Positions 33,090-45,080 of a stretch of DNA of 64,000 nt are shown piece by piece; the stretch's first letter is position 1; each line of letters opens with the position of its first letter. Origin of the DNA: Ottelia alismoides. Lineage: Eukaryota; Streptophyta; Magnoliopsida; Alismatales; Hydrocharitaceae. A model generated the notes under the pieces. It saw only the letters and a list, made by a program, of their open reading frames with translations. It was not told where the DNA came from and did not search any database. Both the position numbers and the translations under genes were made by a program. Location of the stretch: the NCBI GenBank assembly GCA_037367405.1, contig JAZKJV010006041.1:1-64000 (forward strand), in the 5' to 3' direction.

Positions 33090-33397
33090 ATCTTTGATGA
33101 GCTCCAATAGGCCTACGATGATAACTTCACCGAGGATGGTGATTACTAGGGTAAATAAGTGTTGGGCAACCATTTATGGTAATTGGTAATTATGCCCTTA
33201 AATCGAGTTATGCGATCTTAAATGGATCCTATATTTGTTGATTTCAAAATTATATATGGTGCATTATCGAATTCGTAATCACATGTTCGTTTGATCATGG
33301 GAAATATCTTTATTAAACAATCCTAATGAGACTATGCTTGATCTTATTTGGATCAAGAAACTTTCAAGTTGTTTTTTGTTCATATATAACTTGTATT
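33090..33397. other. Spacer left of hAT-1, possibly part of another LTR
   Basis: No coding sequence. A TGTTGGGCAACC at 33160 followed by AT-rich sequence, with a ctataaaaggatatataaat promoter-like stretch resuming right of hAT-1 at about 43318-43340, suggests hAT-1 inserted in an LTR. No end or TSD was found, so this stays tentative. 33390-33397 is the hAT-1 TSD. Confidence 0.3.
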
Positions 33398-34169
33398 CAA
33401 GGTTCGAAATCTCGATTTCGATCTCGTTTCGGTGAACTGGAATACTGAAATTTCGCCGAAATTTTGGGAAATCTCGACAATTTCGGTGGAAAAGTCGGAA
33501 AAGACTCAAAAATCTGATTTTCCCCAATTTTATTGTAAATTTCGATATTCTAAGTTATTAGAACAGTAAATAACATACAAATACACAATTATTTCACACA
33601 TATTGGTCATCTATACCCCTTATATAGACATATCAGTCATATTGGCCATATCGGTCATATCGATCATATTGTTGTAACATTATTAATACATAATAACAGA
33701 GTAATAGTCTTACAAGTTACAACAAGTGAAAATTATTAAGAACATGCACATTAATGATCAATGCAATAGAAGATTAAAATATAGTACCTGGTGACATGTT
33801 TTGTTCAGAACCAAGAGTTCCGGGTGGATCTGAATGGCCCCCCCTTCCTTGTTGTCTCTCATAACGCATCGCGGATTCAATGAACTCGCAGTAGTTCTCC
33901 CATGTCATGTACGAGTACATGGCCTTGTAATCCATCACATATATTGGTGGTCATCGATGCTTATGAGTGTCCCGAGACGAGGATAAGCAGCACTGGATCC
34001 GATAACACGAGTGGCACGATGAGGCTACGAACTATTGCCATGAGATCCTCGGGACGACGACGATGGAGTAGGAGAATATCTCTGCGGAGGAAGAGGATCA
34101 ACTGGCGTGTACTCAAAGAAGAAAACATAGCTGTCACCCCCCAAAGAAGCTGCCTTGGCTCTGCTCAGG

Positions 34170-34892
34170 TTAGCTACCTTGGTATTTGTCTCCGCTGTAG
34201 CTACTGTATCCCCCATACCCACTGTAACCATATGAATATGATGGAGGTGCATACTGAGGAGGAGGAGGAGGTCCTGGAGGAGGAGCATGAAAGTATTCCG
34301 GGAAGACGCCAAATGATCTTTCATCGTGCGACGATCCATATCCACCTAAAGGACTTGGTGTTCCTTCGCGATATGGGCTGTCAATGTCCATGCAGCTCAA
34401 AGAACCTACAGATGATGTCAAATCGTCCATGTAGTTGTCGGTTGTACGATGGCCTCGACCGTGCTCGTAATCCATAGGTCCTGGACTCGGACTTGGAACA
34501 AATTGTTCGTGTTTGTTCCGCCGTCGCTCCATATATTCACGTCCTGCATGTAGCCCTTCCTCAAATCTGGTATCTTGTGGTCCACGACCACTCCCTCCTG
34601 ACCCACCTGAGTTTGTCTCCCCACCACCACCAGGTCCACCACGATCAACATCATCATCATCATCATCATCTCCACTATCATCCTTTGACTTTGATTTGGA
34701 TTTGGAGCTACTAGAGAGAATTTCATCAACAGCCGCATCAATCTCGCCCTCCAACCCTCCAACAGGGTTTGTAATCCGCCCGGATCTTGCCAAATAGTCA
34801 CCTACGTCTGCTCCCATTTGCTGGCTTATGTTCTCATTTGGTCTTCCACCTGGTTGATCGAGAACGGGGGCACCATTGGAATCCATCCACCT
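34170..34892 (-). pseudogene. Low-complexity C-terminal extension of the hAT-1 transposase
   Basis: After the dimerisation domain and one stop codon (34893-34895) the same frame continues about 240 residues to 34170. It contains a Ser/Lys run (KSKSKSK), seven consecutive Asp, Gly-rich GGSGGSGRG, a mixed-charge stretch, a Pro run and a Tyr/Gly/Ser-rich end (SYGYSGYGGYSSYSG). Known hAT transposases usually end soon after the dimerisation domain. It may be an ordinary disordered tail; no function is assigned. Confidence 0.65.
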
Positions 34893-35359
34893 CTAGAGAA
34901 CGTCTTCATCAGCATCGTCATCATGCATCTTGAAAATGTATGCAAGATCAATAGGGTCCGTGTAGTCATCTTTGTCTTGTCCCTCCCTTGCATGTTTCAA
35001 CTTCGGCCTCAAGTTGTAATGCACGTAGACAAGGTCATTGAGCTTCTTTTCTCCCAACCTGTTTCGTCTCTTGGAATGGATCAAATTGAACGTGCTCCAG
35101 TTCCTCTCACAACCGCCAGCAGATGCGGTTTGAGACAACACTTTCACTACCACACCTCGAAGGTTGGGAGCTTCTATCCCGTATAACAACCACCATTCGA
35201 CTGCAAAAAAAGAAAAAGAGAGAAATCAATAGTAGGAATAAATGAACACACAAGCAATGGTTTTATTTGTCTCGTCCCTACTGGGAAGAGTTTATTGCCC
35301 CGTCCATTTACCGCAGTAATCCGACCGAAGGAACTCAACGCATCTTGGAAATACTTAAC

Positions 35360-35680
35360 CTGCACAGTGCACACATAGGTTTAAGTCGTAATCCATTTTT
35401 ACGAAATTTCTTGTGACTCCAAATTTAGCTAGAAATTGAGGATTACCTCTTTCATGCACAAGATATGTAACTTCTCGTCTTTGACGAGTTTCTCCACCAC
35501 AATTTGTACGGCTGCGAGAAGGTCAACATTTGTACCAAGTCCATTCTTATACTGGTACTTAGGATTGAAGTAATAAGCTGGACACAAAGTCACGAACAAG
35601 CTCAATATTCAATACTCATATTCTAAAGATCTATAAAAATTTTAAAAATGAAAAAAAAAAGATTTTTACATAATACATAC
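35360..35680 (-). other. Two small introns in the hAT-1 transposase
   Basis: Intron 35578-35680 (GTATGT...TCCAG) joins KA to AYYFNPKYQY in frame. Intron 35360-35446 (GTAATC...TGCAG) joins CMKE to VKYFQDALSSFG in frame. A third probably ends near 35202 before EWW-type sequence, but its donor is uncertain. Confidence 0.7.
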
Positions 35681-37007
35681 CGGCCTTGTGAAGAGGATGT
35701 GAGAGCATCTTGGACCATCGCTCGTCTATGATGTCCAACCATGCTTTGGATCCCTTTCCAACTGCTTCTCTGACCTTCTCTCTCATGCAGCGCATTGCCT
35801 CGTAGATGACTCCCATGGTGGGCTTCTTATCGTCATCCCAAAAGGAGATATCATTGATCAATATCTCCATCTTCCGTCCTCCTTCAGTTCGAGCTTCAGG
35901 TATCTCGAACCACTCACTTTGGCAACACATGGTTTTCAAACCTGTCTTATGTTGTTTAAGGCTTTGCAACGCTATAAATTGGTTGTAAAGCGTGTGATGC
36001 CAGGCCTCACCAACTCCCCATTGCACATCCGCCTCATCAGTGCCAGCACTTTGCCGTGGTTGTAAATGAATGTGGTGATCATTCATGCTTTCTCCACCAC
36101 CCTTGAGACGAGCTTCCTCTTGCTGAAATCCTTTAGGATCAAATCAATGCAATGCGCAGCACACGGTGTCCAAAAAATTCCGTAGTTGCTGAACTTCATT
36201 ATTGTTTCACCAGCCTTCTTGAAGTTGCTGCCGTTATCCGTCACAATCTGCACAATGTGCTCTTTCCCAACCTCTTTTATAACGTCCTTCATCAACTTCA
36301 GCAGGTACTTCCGTACTTGTGGTCCTTGACATGCTCAGATGCATCAACAGATTTCAAGAAGATTGTCTTCCCATCGCAGTAGACAAGGAAGTTGTTGATC
36401 TGCTTCCTCGTGTAGCTCGTCCACCCATCGCACATCAATGTCACCCCGTAGTATGGCCATCTCCTCCTCAACTCGGCGATGTACTCATTCATCTCCTTTT
36501 TCTCCATCCCCAGATATTTGTTCTTGATCTCATAGGATGTAGGTACCTTCACTTCCGTTCACGCTGCAACGATCTCATCAATGGCATGCTGCAGAAATGG
36601 CCCGCCTGCAATGTTGGCAGGAATGCTCTCCCCAAAGAAGAGCTTGCTGATGGCCTTTCCCACCCTTTCTCATGCATTGGTGAACATTCCCTTCACCGTT
36701 TTCTGCCTCGGATCCTTGCTTGCCTTGTATTGCATGGATCCACTCCTCGTCAAGAAGGGCCCAATTCCCTTCCCCTTGTGTTTCTTGGTGGGTGGTGGTA
36801 TTGGTGCCCCTCCAGAACCACTCTCACTCCCACCTGCACCATAGAAGCCGCCCCGTGCACCACCAAGTTCTCTCCTCTCAAACTCGCTCCTCAATGATTC
36901 TTGTGTAGCCCTTTTGTATGCCCTCCTCTCCGCTGCAGTCTGAATGTCGGCGGGGTACACAAAGTCATCGTCGTCTGAATCAGAAATGACATTGAATTCT
37001 TTCTCGA

Positions 37008-37150
37008 TGTTGGGAAAAATGAATGGCTTGTCTTATTCCATAAGCCCTAGGCTCTCTTATATAGGAGAGTAGCCTATAGGTAAATTACATAAAGTAGACA
37101 ACTGAAAAACAAAATAACGAAGAGGTACAGGTACTCTATATGCGTCAACA
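37008..37150 (-). repeat. 3' LTR of Copia-B
   Basis: 143 bp. It has cctataggt where the other LTR has cctatgggt, and acaggtact where the other has acatgtact. Confidence 0.95.
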
Positions 37151-37157
37151 CTCCCCC

Positions 37158-39023
37158 TCAAGATGGAGCATAGATATCAATCATGCTCAGCTTGGACGCA
37201 CACTTCTGGAATGGACCTCGAAGTAATGCCTTGGTGAATATATCAGCAGTCTGATTCTCTGATGTGACGTGAGATGTAGCAATGAACCCCTTCTGAATCA
37301 TGTCACGTATGTAGTGACAGTCAACCTCAATATGCTTGGTCCTCTCATGAAAGGCTGGGTTGTTTGCAATGAACAAGGCGGCCTGATTGTCACATTCCAA
37401 CATCATAGGAAGCGGTATATCAAGACAGAGATCTGTAAGTAAAGATTTCACCCACATCATTTCTGTGCTAGCCTGGGCCATAGCCCTGTATTCAGATTTA
37501 GCACTGGATCTAGCTACTACTGTCTGTTTCTTGCTCCTCCACGAGACTAGGGCATCTCCAACATAGACTGCAAATCCTGAGGTGGACTTCCTGTCCTTGG
37601 GGCATCCTGCATAGTCCGCATCAGCACATGCTGTGATGGAGATCTCCTTTCCCTTCTTAAATAGCAAGCCTGCACCTGGAGATGATTTTAGATATCTCAG
37701 AATCATGTGTATTGCATCCATATGGACCTGACGTGGTTGCTCCATGAACTGGCTCACACGACTCACTGCAAATGATATATCAGGTCTAGTGATCGTGACA
37801 TACAGTAGTTTGCCTACCAGTTCTCTGTACCTTCTCCTGTCCACCTCTTCTGTGTCATCATCATAGAGCTTCATGCTGGGATCCATTGGTGTCGTAGCAG
37901 GTCGACACCCTAGCATACCTGTCTCACTCAATAGATCTGTAACATATTTCCTCTGCGACATTACTAATCCATATGGATTTCTAGCAAACTCCAGCCCCAA
38001 AAAGTATCTAAGGACTCCCAAGTCCTTGGTGACAAATTCGGTTCCCAGCCTTTCTTTCGCCTGCTTAATGCCCTGCTCATCATCTCCTGTAATCAAGATA
38101 TCATCAACATAAACCATGATTACAATGATACCTCTAGCCGTCTTCTGTACAAACAAGGAATGATCAGCATTGGAACGTTTATATCCTTGTTTCTCAAAAA
38201 GATCTGAAAGCTTCTGAAACCACGCTCTGGGGCTCTGCTTAAGGCCATAGATAGCCTTATGTAACCTGCATACCTTGGAACACTCCCCCTCAACAGCAAA
38301 CCCAGGTGGCTGTTGCATATAGACTTCCTCCTGCAATTCGCCATATAGGAATGCATTCTTCACGTCCAGCTGATAAAGCGACCAGTCTCTAGCAACTGCA
38401 ACTGATAACAAGATCCGCAGAGTGGAATGACGTGCCACAGGCGAGAATGTGTCAAGGTAATCCACCCCGTATGTCTGTGTGAATCCACGTGCAACAAGGC
38501 GCGCCTTGTACCTGTCAATGGAACCATCTGCATTATGCTTCACTGTAAACACCCACTTGCAGCTCAACGGGCTGACATCTGGAGGTATAGGAACCAAGCT
38601 CCAAGTTCCTCTGGACTGAAGTGCCTCCATTTCTTCTTCCATTGCTAGCCGCCATCTAGCATCCTGCAGAGCATCATGGTGATTCCGTCGAATGTCTGTA
38701 GCTGAAAGTGCCATAGCAAACGTCCTGAAGTCTCCAGATAGCCTCTCAAAAGACACGGATGCTAATAATGGATATTTGGCACAGCTTCTCTTCGACTTCC
38801 GTAGAGCAATTGGAACATCCAAATCATCTGTATTCTCATCTGGCTCCTGCACTATATCCTGAATGTCGTCAGATCCATCAACATTAATATTTTCATTACA
38901 TACCATAGGCGAGCTAGTTGACGGGTCAGGACCATGAGCTGGAGGAGGCCTGCGGGTGTAATGGAATGGTAGTGGTGAGACAAGCGGTGGCGGTGGTGGT
39001 GGTGGCGGTGGTGGTGTCGGCAT
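37158..39023 (-). pseudogene. Copia-B RT and RNase H (intact domain block)
   Basis: One uninterrupted 621-codon frame. [57 protein letters not shown]. RNase H: ITACADADYAGCPKDRKSTSG, SAKSEYRAMAQ (Ser-Lys where relatives have Ser-Glu), LECDNQAALFIANNPAFHERTKHIEVDCH split over the last third, ending SKLSMIDIYAPS. All visible catalytic Asp residues of the RT are present. It is called a pseudogene because no upstream part of the polyprotein can be read through. Confidence 0.88.
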
Positions 39024-40018
39024 CTAAGGTGGTGGTGTCATGTATATGGCATCAAAAGGTATAGATGGTAGCACCTTGTCTCCTGATGCTGAAAAATACA
39101 TAACAGATTCAAAAAATGTAACATCTGCACTGATCATATACCGCCGACGCACAGGATCAAAACACTTGTACCCCTTTTGAGTTCTGGAGTACCCACCAAA
39201 GACACACTTGACAGCCCTAGGAGAGAGCTTGTCAGTACCAGGCGACAACTGATGGACGAATGCAACTGACCCAAACACACGAGGAGCAAGAGTGAACAGA
39301 TCCTTGTCAGGATGAATGAGTGAAAACGGAATCTGTTCATTCAAGACAGACTAAGGCATACGGTTGATTAGGTAACATGCAGTGAGAACTGCATCACCCC
39401 AGTAGGAGTAGGGAACATGACTCTGTATAAGAAGTGATCTTGTGACATCAAGAAGGTGACGGTGTTTTCTTTCAGCAATCCCATTCTGTTGAGATGTATG
39501 AGCACAAGATGTTTGGTGAATAATCCCTTTTGAGGAGTAGTAATTGCCAGAATGTTGGTGCACAACTCTAAAGCATTATCACTTCTCACAAGCTTGACAG
39601 ATGTAGAGAAAACATTTTGTATTTCATTCAGAAAATGGATAATAATATTTCCTGCTTCAGATTTATTTTTCATCAGAAACACCCATGACATTCTAGAGAA
39701 ATCATCCACAAATACAATATAAAACCTGTGTCCCTGATGATCGGGAACACGACTCGGACCCCAGACATCGATATGAAACAACTCAAACTTGGAGTTACTA
39801 CTCCGACCTGGACGACTGGGAAAGGACGACCTGTGATGCTTTCCCAACTGACACGCCTCACACTGAATAGGTGTGTGGGAGAGACCATATGGTAGAACTT
39901 GACGCAACTTTTGAAGCGGTAAATGACCAAAACGCAGATGCCATAATAAGGTTGATACTTGTCCCAAAGAAGAGGATGCGGTTCCAGCAAAAGGAGTCTG
40001 ATTCAGGCGGTAGAGGCC
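39024..40018 (-). pseudogene. Copia-B integrase
   Basis: Zinc site LWHLRFGHLPLQKL...CEACQLGKHHRSS (39945-39830). Core D in HIDVWGP (about 39770), D in RSDNALE (about 39585) and E in [11 protein letters not shown] (about 39480). A frameshift lies near 39550, with stops at about 39347 and just before 39023. A Pro-rich linker precedes the RT. Confidence 0.88.
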
Positions 40019-41347
40019 TCATTGCTCATAGCCACGACCAATCACGTTGCCCGTATGGATGTCCTGAAAAATCAAAGAAGATGGATCAAAAATTGCCCGA
40101 CAATGTAGATCCTTCGTAATCTGACTAATTGACAATAGATTCATTGAAAAATCAGGTGCATGTAGCACGTTCTTGAGCTGCATAGAAGATGTCAATCTAA
40201 CCTCCCCCTGACCAGTGATGGGGGAATGAGTGCCATTGGCAATCACTACTGTCCGACCTGGAGGGATCTGAGTGTATCCTGAAAGCAAACTCTGGTCTCC
40301 ACATAGGTGATGTGTAGCGCCCGAGTCCATAATCCATGGTAAAGTATCTGATCTACTACTGTTCAGTGCAAGTATACTACCTGAAGTACTGGTAGACGCA
40401 GAGGCAGAAGCAGCGGCAACAGAATGACTCTCTGCAGTCGGTGCTGGTCCAGATGGTGGAATAATGCCCCTCAGACGGGCAACAAGATCGTCGAACCGTT
40501 GATCCAAAGTAGCAGCAGATGGGGGCTCTATCTGCTCAGCAGCTCGTGCGGATGCAGGAAATCCGTGCTTCGAGTAGCAGGTATCTTCATTGTGTCCAAC
40601 TCGGTGACAATATGTGCATGTTGGCCTAGTGCGGCCACCCCTTCCACGAGGTCCACGTCCACGGCCCTGGTGATGAAATCCGCGACCTCTGTTTGCTGCC
40701 ATGGCTGAGGAATTCTGACTCACAGCTGTTGAGGGAACTGTGATCCGACTCAATCTATGAAAAGCTTCCTCCATGGGAGGAATAGTCGAGTCTGCCTAAA
40801 TCTGAGATCGTGCTGCCTCATACTCTGGATCAAGTGCAGCCAGGAACACACCCACTATTGTCGCATTCCTGTATGTCTTCTGCTGTTCTGGCGTGGCAGT
40901 AAGAGGCATGAAGCTATAGAGCTTCTCGAACATCCCTCTCAGTGATGTGTAGAGAGAATGTAAAGGACGACCATTCTGCTTTATTGTGAATATATCATGT
41001 TGAAGTTGCAGAATCTTCGTCTCGTTCTTCGCCTGAGAGTACGTTGCCGCCAGAATATCCCACATATCCTTGGCCGTGGGTTGATGTAGGATGTCATTGG
41101 CAATTTCAATAGCCAACGTACCAGATAGCCAAACCTTAGCATATGCATCATCGGCCTCCCATGAGGCATGGACTCCAGTCTTCTCTGCAGGCTCAGGTTC
41201 GGTAAGAATGTGCTTCTTTCCTGTTGACTTCATCATACTCATGAACTGCATTGCCCACAGTTCATAGTTTGTACCGTCCATCTTGACAATGGGCGCTGGA
41301 CCACGAAATGCGCCAATAGATGGGATATCAGCCTTGCTTTCTGACAT
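40019..41347 (-). pseudogene. Copia-B gag and protease
   Basis: Gag starts MSESKADIPSIGAFRGPAP at 41347. One TAG at about 40797 replaces a Leu codon found in Copia-A. The zinc knuckle CTYCHRVGHNEDTC is at about 40620-40575. Protease WIMDSGATHHLCGD is near 40335. The frame ends at a TGA near 40017 where Copia-A has Gly. Two point changes thus stop an otherwise full gag-protease. Confidence 0.9.
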
Positions 41348-41820
41348 ACTGGAGATGGAAGACTGGAGCGACTGACAGAAGATAAGCTTCGTCTACAATG
41401 ACATAGACGGGATTAGTTGCATGTGTAGACCTCAAGCAACTATCCCCATGAAGATGTGCGTGCTACGGTCTTCACGTGCGCAAGAATCACGAAGATGCAC
41501 GCGAAGAAGATGCGTGCACTGGAGATGCACTAGGCGGGCGCACAGATGATCACGCGCAGGAGGCCCACGGTCACGCGCAGGCGACTGCGCACAGGGTCGC
41601 GCACCGGAGACTACGCACATGCGCTATGCGCACATGCCCTGCAAGATGCGCACCTGCGCACGCGCTGGAGGATCCGATGCGCGCAGGCGCACGCGCGTGG
41701 CACAACAGGAGAACGTAGAGGCGGCGCCGATCGAGAGAGAGAAGGAGAGGGAGAGGCCGGCGGGTGGGGTTAGGGTTAGGGTTTCGAGAACTCCGGTCTA
41801 GGACCGTTGCTCTGATACCA

Positions 41821-41963
41821 TGTTGGGAAAAATGAATGGCTTGTCTTATTCCATAAGCCCTAGGCTCTCTTATATAGGAGAGTAGCCTATGGGTAAATTA
41901 CATAAAGTAGACAACTGAAAAACAAAATAACGAAGAGGTACATGTACTCTATATGCGTCAACA
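41821..41963 (-). repeat. 5' LTR of Copia-B
   Basis: 143 bp, 141 of 143 identical to 37008-37150. The adjacent leader on its interior side is GC-rich with cgcgca-type repeats (41480-41750) and a ggttagggttaggg stretch near 41768. Confidence 0.95.
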
Positions 41964-41968
41964 CTCGA

Positions 41969-42960
41969 ACATGAACTCCTTCATTTGTTCTTCCCTTCTT
42001 ACCCTCTCTGTCTCCTTTTCCTTCTTCCCGTCCAAGCTGGCCTTCACCTTATCCCTCACATCTTTGGGACAACATGTGCACTTGGCAACATTCTTGTTAT
42101 TGCCAACAAGATGTTGCTTCATCCTTGTGATCCCGCCTCCTCCCAACTTCTTTCTACAGAAATTGCATTGTGGCTTCGCCTTTTTTCCATCAGGAGCGGA
42201 GGCATACCTCCAGCCAATGTCCCCACTGAAATCGCCCCTCTGATCATCAGCACTGTCAGATCCAGATCCGGAACCAGAATGTGCCATGGTGATGATCGTC
42301 GAAATCTGCGAGGAAATTTAAGAACAATCATTAAGTTGGCATACAATGCGACCGCTTATGAATATGCAAATTATTTTATGTTTTAAATTTCAGAATTATT
42401 ATATATTTAATTTTTCTAACACCTAATATTCTGATTTTCAGAAAAACAACCTTAGATCTATATATTAGGGTCTTAGATCTACCAATTAGGGGACCATTTT
42501 CAAAAAAAGACTACCTAAGTGACACAGAATACGTACAAAACCTAAATATTTAACATATGATTTTTGGATTTTCTAAATTTTAAATTTTATTAATAAAAAA
42601 AATTCTGGATTATGATTTCTACTTCCATAACTTAAGATCCGAATTTATAATACCCCAACTCATTATCGTTCCACATTAAACCTCAAAAGCCCCAATTTCC
42701 TCTTACATAGATCTAATAAAATGTTCTCCAACTATGTTTTAGTTCATGTTAACTTCAGATCCGAGATACCATGTTCATAGCTACCACTATTGTGCAATAA
42801 AAACACAAAAGCCTTAATTTTCGTCTCCAAATTTAAAGCTATATTTGGGAAATCTCTCAAAATAAACACCATGTCAAGCTATATCAACATCCTAACATTG
42901 AAACCCCTAAAAAACTATGAATTTGATGAAGAATTAGCCTAATTTGGCTTACCTCGAAGG
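41969..42960 (-). other. hAT-1 first exon and 5' region
   Basis: 41969-42287 is the BED-finger exon described with the transposase. 42288-42960 is AT-rich, non-coding 5' flank with runs of short homopolymers. Nothing else is recognised. Confidence 0.4.
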
Positions 42961-43241
42961 AAGAAGAGCTTGGAAGAAGGAGATGCTTCTGCCTGAACTC
43001 GGTCGAAATGTGATGCTTTCGACCAAAATTTCGGCAGATATCGACATCTCGGTGAATATTTTAATGCAAGATTCCTTCTGTCGGCTGATATCTCGAGTTG
43101 AGCCGAAATCTCGCCGAGATCTCGCAAGATTTCGCTCGAAACTGTGGATATCGATATATATAGCAGTTTCGAAAGCCCATACCCGTCGAAACCGATATTT
43201 CGATGAAATTTCGTCGAAATATCGTGAAATTTGATTCCATG

Positions 43242-43458
43242 CTTGTATTCAAATTGTGATTTACTGGTGTCATACTAGCAGACTGTTTGAGAGGGAATTG
43301 TAATTTTTATTTGTATCTATAAAAGGATATATAAATATATGTATGCATTTTCATCTTCTCTTTTCTTTTTCTGATCGACACTTATGCAATCTTCCATTAA
43401 ACCTTAAACTTTCCTCGTAGTGTAATCTACACAATCTTCTCATAAATCCTACACTTTC
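43242..43458. other. Spacer between hAT-1 and gypsy G2
   Basis: Contains the second hAT-1 TSD copy (43242-43249) and a TATA-like ctataaaaggatatataaat. It may be the right half of an LTR hosting hAT-1. No coding sequence. Confidence 0.3.
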
Positions 43459-43907
43459 TGATACAACGTGAAGCGTATAAATAGGGCTTACTTTATTCAT
43501 GTTTGTCGTTAATTAGAGTCCTATTTTATTATGGAGTCGTTATAACAAAGAGATCACATGCGACTCAAATTAGTTAGTCGGTTTTCAATTTGAATTTCAA
43601 ATTTAAAATTAGAGTCGGTTAGGATTTGAATTTCAATCTCTTTCTATTTTTGTAATATACACCTCCTATATAAAGGGGATGAGAGTCCAACATCGGGATG
43701 AGTTCAGAATCAATCAATTTTTGAGTATCTCAATTATCTCTCTCTTCTCTCTCCTCCTTGTACGCGTTCTCAGCGTTTCTTTTCCAAATCCCTCGTTTTC
43801 CCACGAGTTTTCTCCTCTCCTCTCCCCTCCGATTTCTTCTCCACCAAACGAATTTCCACCGTCAAATTAATTATTTTCCACCGTTATGAATTTTTTGATT
43901 TGCATCA
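43459..43907 (+). repeat. 5' LTR of gypsy G2
   Basis: 449 bp, TGATACAACGTG...TTTGCATCA, with cctatataaagggga near 43665-43680. It shares its gatttgcatcaattggtatca exit with the 11632 element. Confidence 0.8.
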
Positions 43908-43909
43908 AT

Positions 43910-43921
43910 TGGTATCAGTGC
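43910..43921 (+). other. Primer-binding site of gypsy G2
   Basis: tggtatcagtgc differs from the initiator-Met tRNA complement at one base (t for a at the tenth position). Confidence 0.75.
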
Positions 43922-43956
43922 CTATCGATCCGTTCCGTTTTTATCTTATTGCATAT

Positions 43957-44257
43957 TGTTGGAATATTCGTTATATGCGTCACATGTATGGGAGATGGGT
44001 AAATGGATCTCTCCAGGATCCATTTACCCCATCCAGAGTTTATTCCCACATCTACCAGTTTGGAGATGTGGAGACTTCGTGGGTGCTATATATAGAGCCC
44101 CACAACCCTGTAGTCAGATGAGAAAAAAGGAATGCAATATCCGCCTCTTTGAGGGCTTCTCCCGTGGTTTCATTCCGCTCGTAAGATTCTTGTGCTATTC
44201 AATTTCTTTATCTTTATTTCTGATTCCGCTTCCGCTTTCGCTTCTTATTTTCTAGCA
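43957..44257 (+). repeat. 5' LTR of NA-2
   Basis: Contains a perfect 13-bp inverted repeat at 43997-44009 and 44017-44029 (gggtaaatggatc / gatccatttaccc), and a TATA-like gctatatatagag near 44087-44100. Confidence 0.9.
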
Positions 44258-45080
44258 TGGTATCGGAGCGGGTTCGAGTCCCGAGGATTTTATGTTCTTA
44301 TTTTATTCGAGATTTGTTTTCTCTGTTCTTGGAAATGGTTCGTGAAGAATATTGTTCTGATTTTTGTTAGTGAACGAGTTCAAGATTATGTTCTAGGGTT
44401 TTCGATTTGAAAACCTAATTTTCAACAAGTTCCTGAAGGTGGTCGAAACGAAATCTTAAATCTGGAAGCTATCCAAGTCGGTAGCTCAATCTTCGGTCGA
44501 TGTATCTTCGAAGCTTGCTTCAGCGCAGACGATCCTCCTCTCGAGCAGATCTTCTAGTGGGGATCGACAACCCAGGGGCGAGCCCAATCCACGCGGAAAT
44601 GGTGCCGCACGCACCTCCAAGCGGCGCATAGCCGCATCTCCTCTCCACGTTCCCAGGAAGATCTCTCCTGTGCGTGCCCTAGGCGATGCCACCCACCATC
44701 TGGCGGAACCTGTGCTCGCGGTGCCCCTATCTCGACAGAGGCGCACAATCTGGCGGAACTCGCACGCCCTCCTTTTCCTGTCAGACTCCCAGCGCTGCCG
44801 TCCTCCTTGGTTCTCATGCGACGCGTTGGGACGATGAGCCCTAGCCGCCTCCAGGCCCCACATCGCCAGGCGAAGCTGCTGCTTCCCATTGTGAACTCCA
44901 GTCGAAGCTCCTCGCGGTGCCCTCGCCTCCTCACGCCTGGCCTCCTGGCGGTGCCCTAGACCCCTGATGTGAAGCCGCCTCCTCGCCTGGCCTCCTCATG
45001 GCACCTGGCCTCCATCTTGATCAAGAGGCGGAGCTACTCCATACCCAGAGTTCTCCGAACTCCATCTCCCCTAGCGGCGG

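Larger units (their letters stand above)
37008..41963 (-). mobile_element. Copia-B: Ale-like Copia retrotransposon, TSD ctcga
   Basis: LTRs 37008-37150 and 41821-41963 (143 bp) differ at two positions. TSD ctcga lies at 37003-37007 and 41964-41968. In minus orientation the primer site is at 41809-41820 (gctctgatacca on the plus strand) and the polypurine tract is ctccccctca at 37151-37160. Full-length 4.96 kb, with all Copia domains present. Stops and a frameshift inactivate it. It sits inside the hAT-1 transposase, so it is the younger of the two. Confidence 0.95.
34170..42287 (-). pseudogene. hAT-1 transposase (BED finger, DUF659, dimerisation domain, long tail)
   Basis: Start at 42287. 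The BED-type finger (PQCNFCRKKL...MKQHLVG) is at about 42175-42100. The reading frame is cut at 41968 by Copia-B and resumes exactly at 37007 (MFE, then KEFNVISDSD). DUF659 follows (GVTLMCDGWTSYTRKQINNF about 36455-36390; HIVQIVTDNGSNFKKAG about 36260-36205; WTPCAAHCIDLILKDF). Introns at 35578-35680 and 35360-35446 have clean GT/AG ends. The dimerisation domain (RNWSTFNLIHSKRRNRL, LNDLVYVHYN) is at 35110-35010. Stops near 36673, 36560, 36083 and 34893 and a frameshift near 36315 inactivate it. Confidence 0.88.
33398..43241 (-). mobile_element. hAT-1: large hAT transposon with 8-bp TSD, invaded by Copia-B
   Basis: TSD cttgtatt lies at 33390-33397 and 43242-43249. Ends: caaggttcgaaatctcg (left) and, reverse-complemented, catggaatcaaatttcac (right). 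Without Copia-B it is about 4.9 kb, a normal autonomous size. Both termini (33405-33545 and 42990-43235) are rich in tttcgncgaaat-type palindromic motifs. It carries one spliced transposase gene on the minus strand. Confidence 0.93.
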
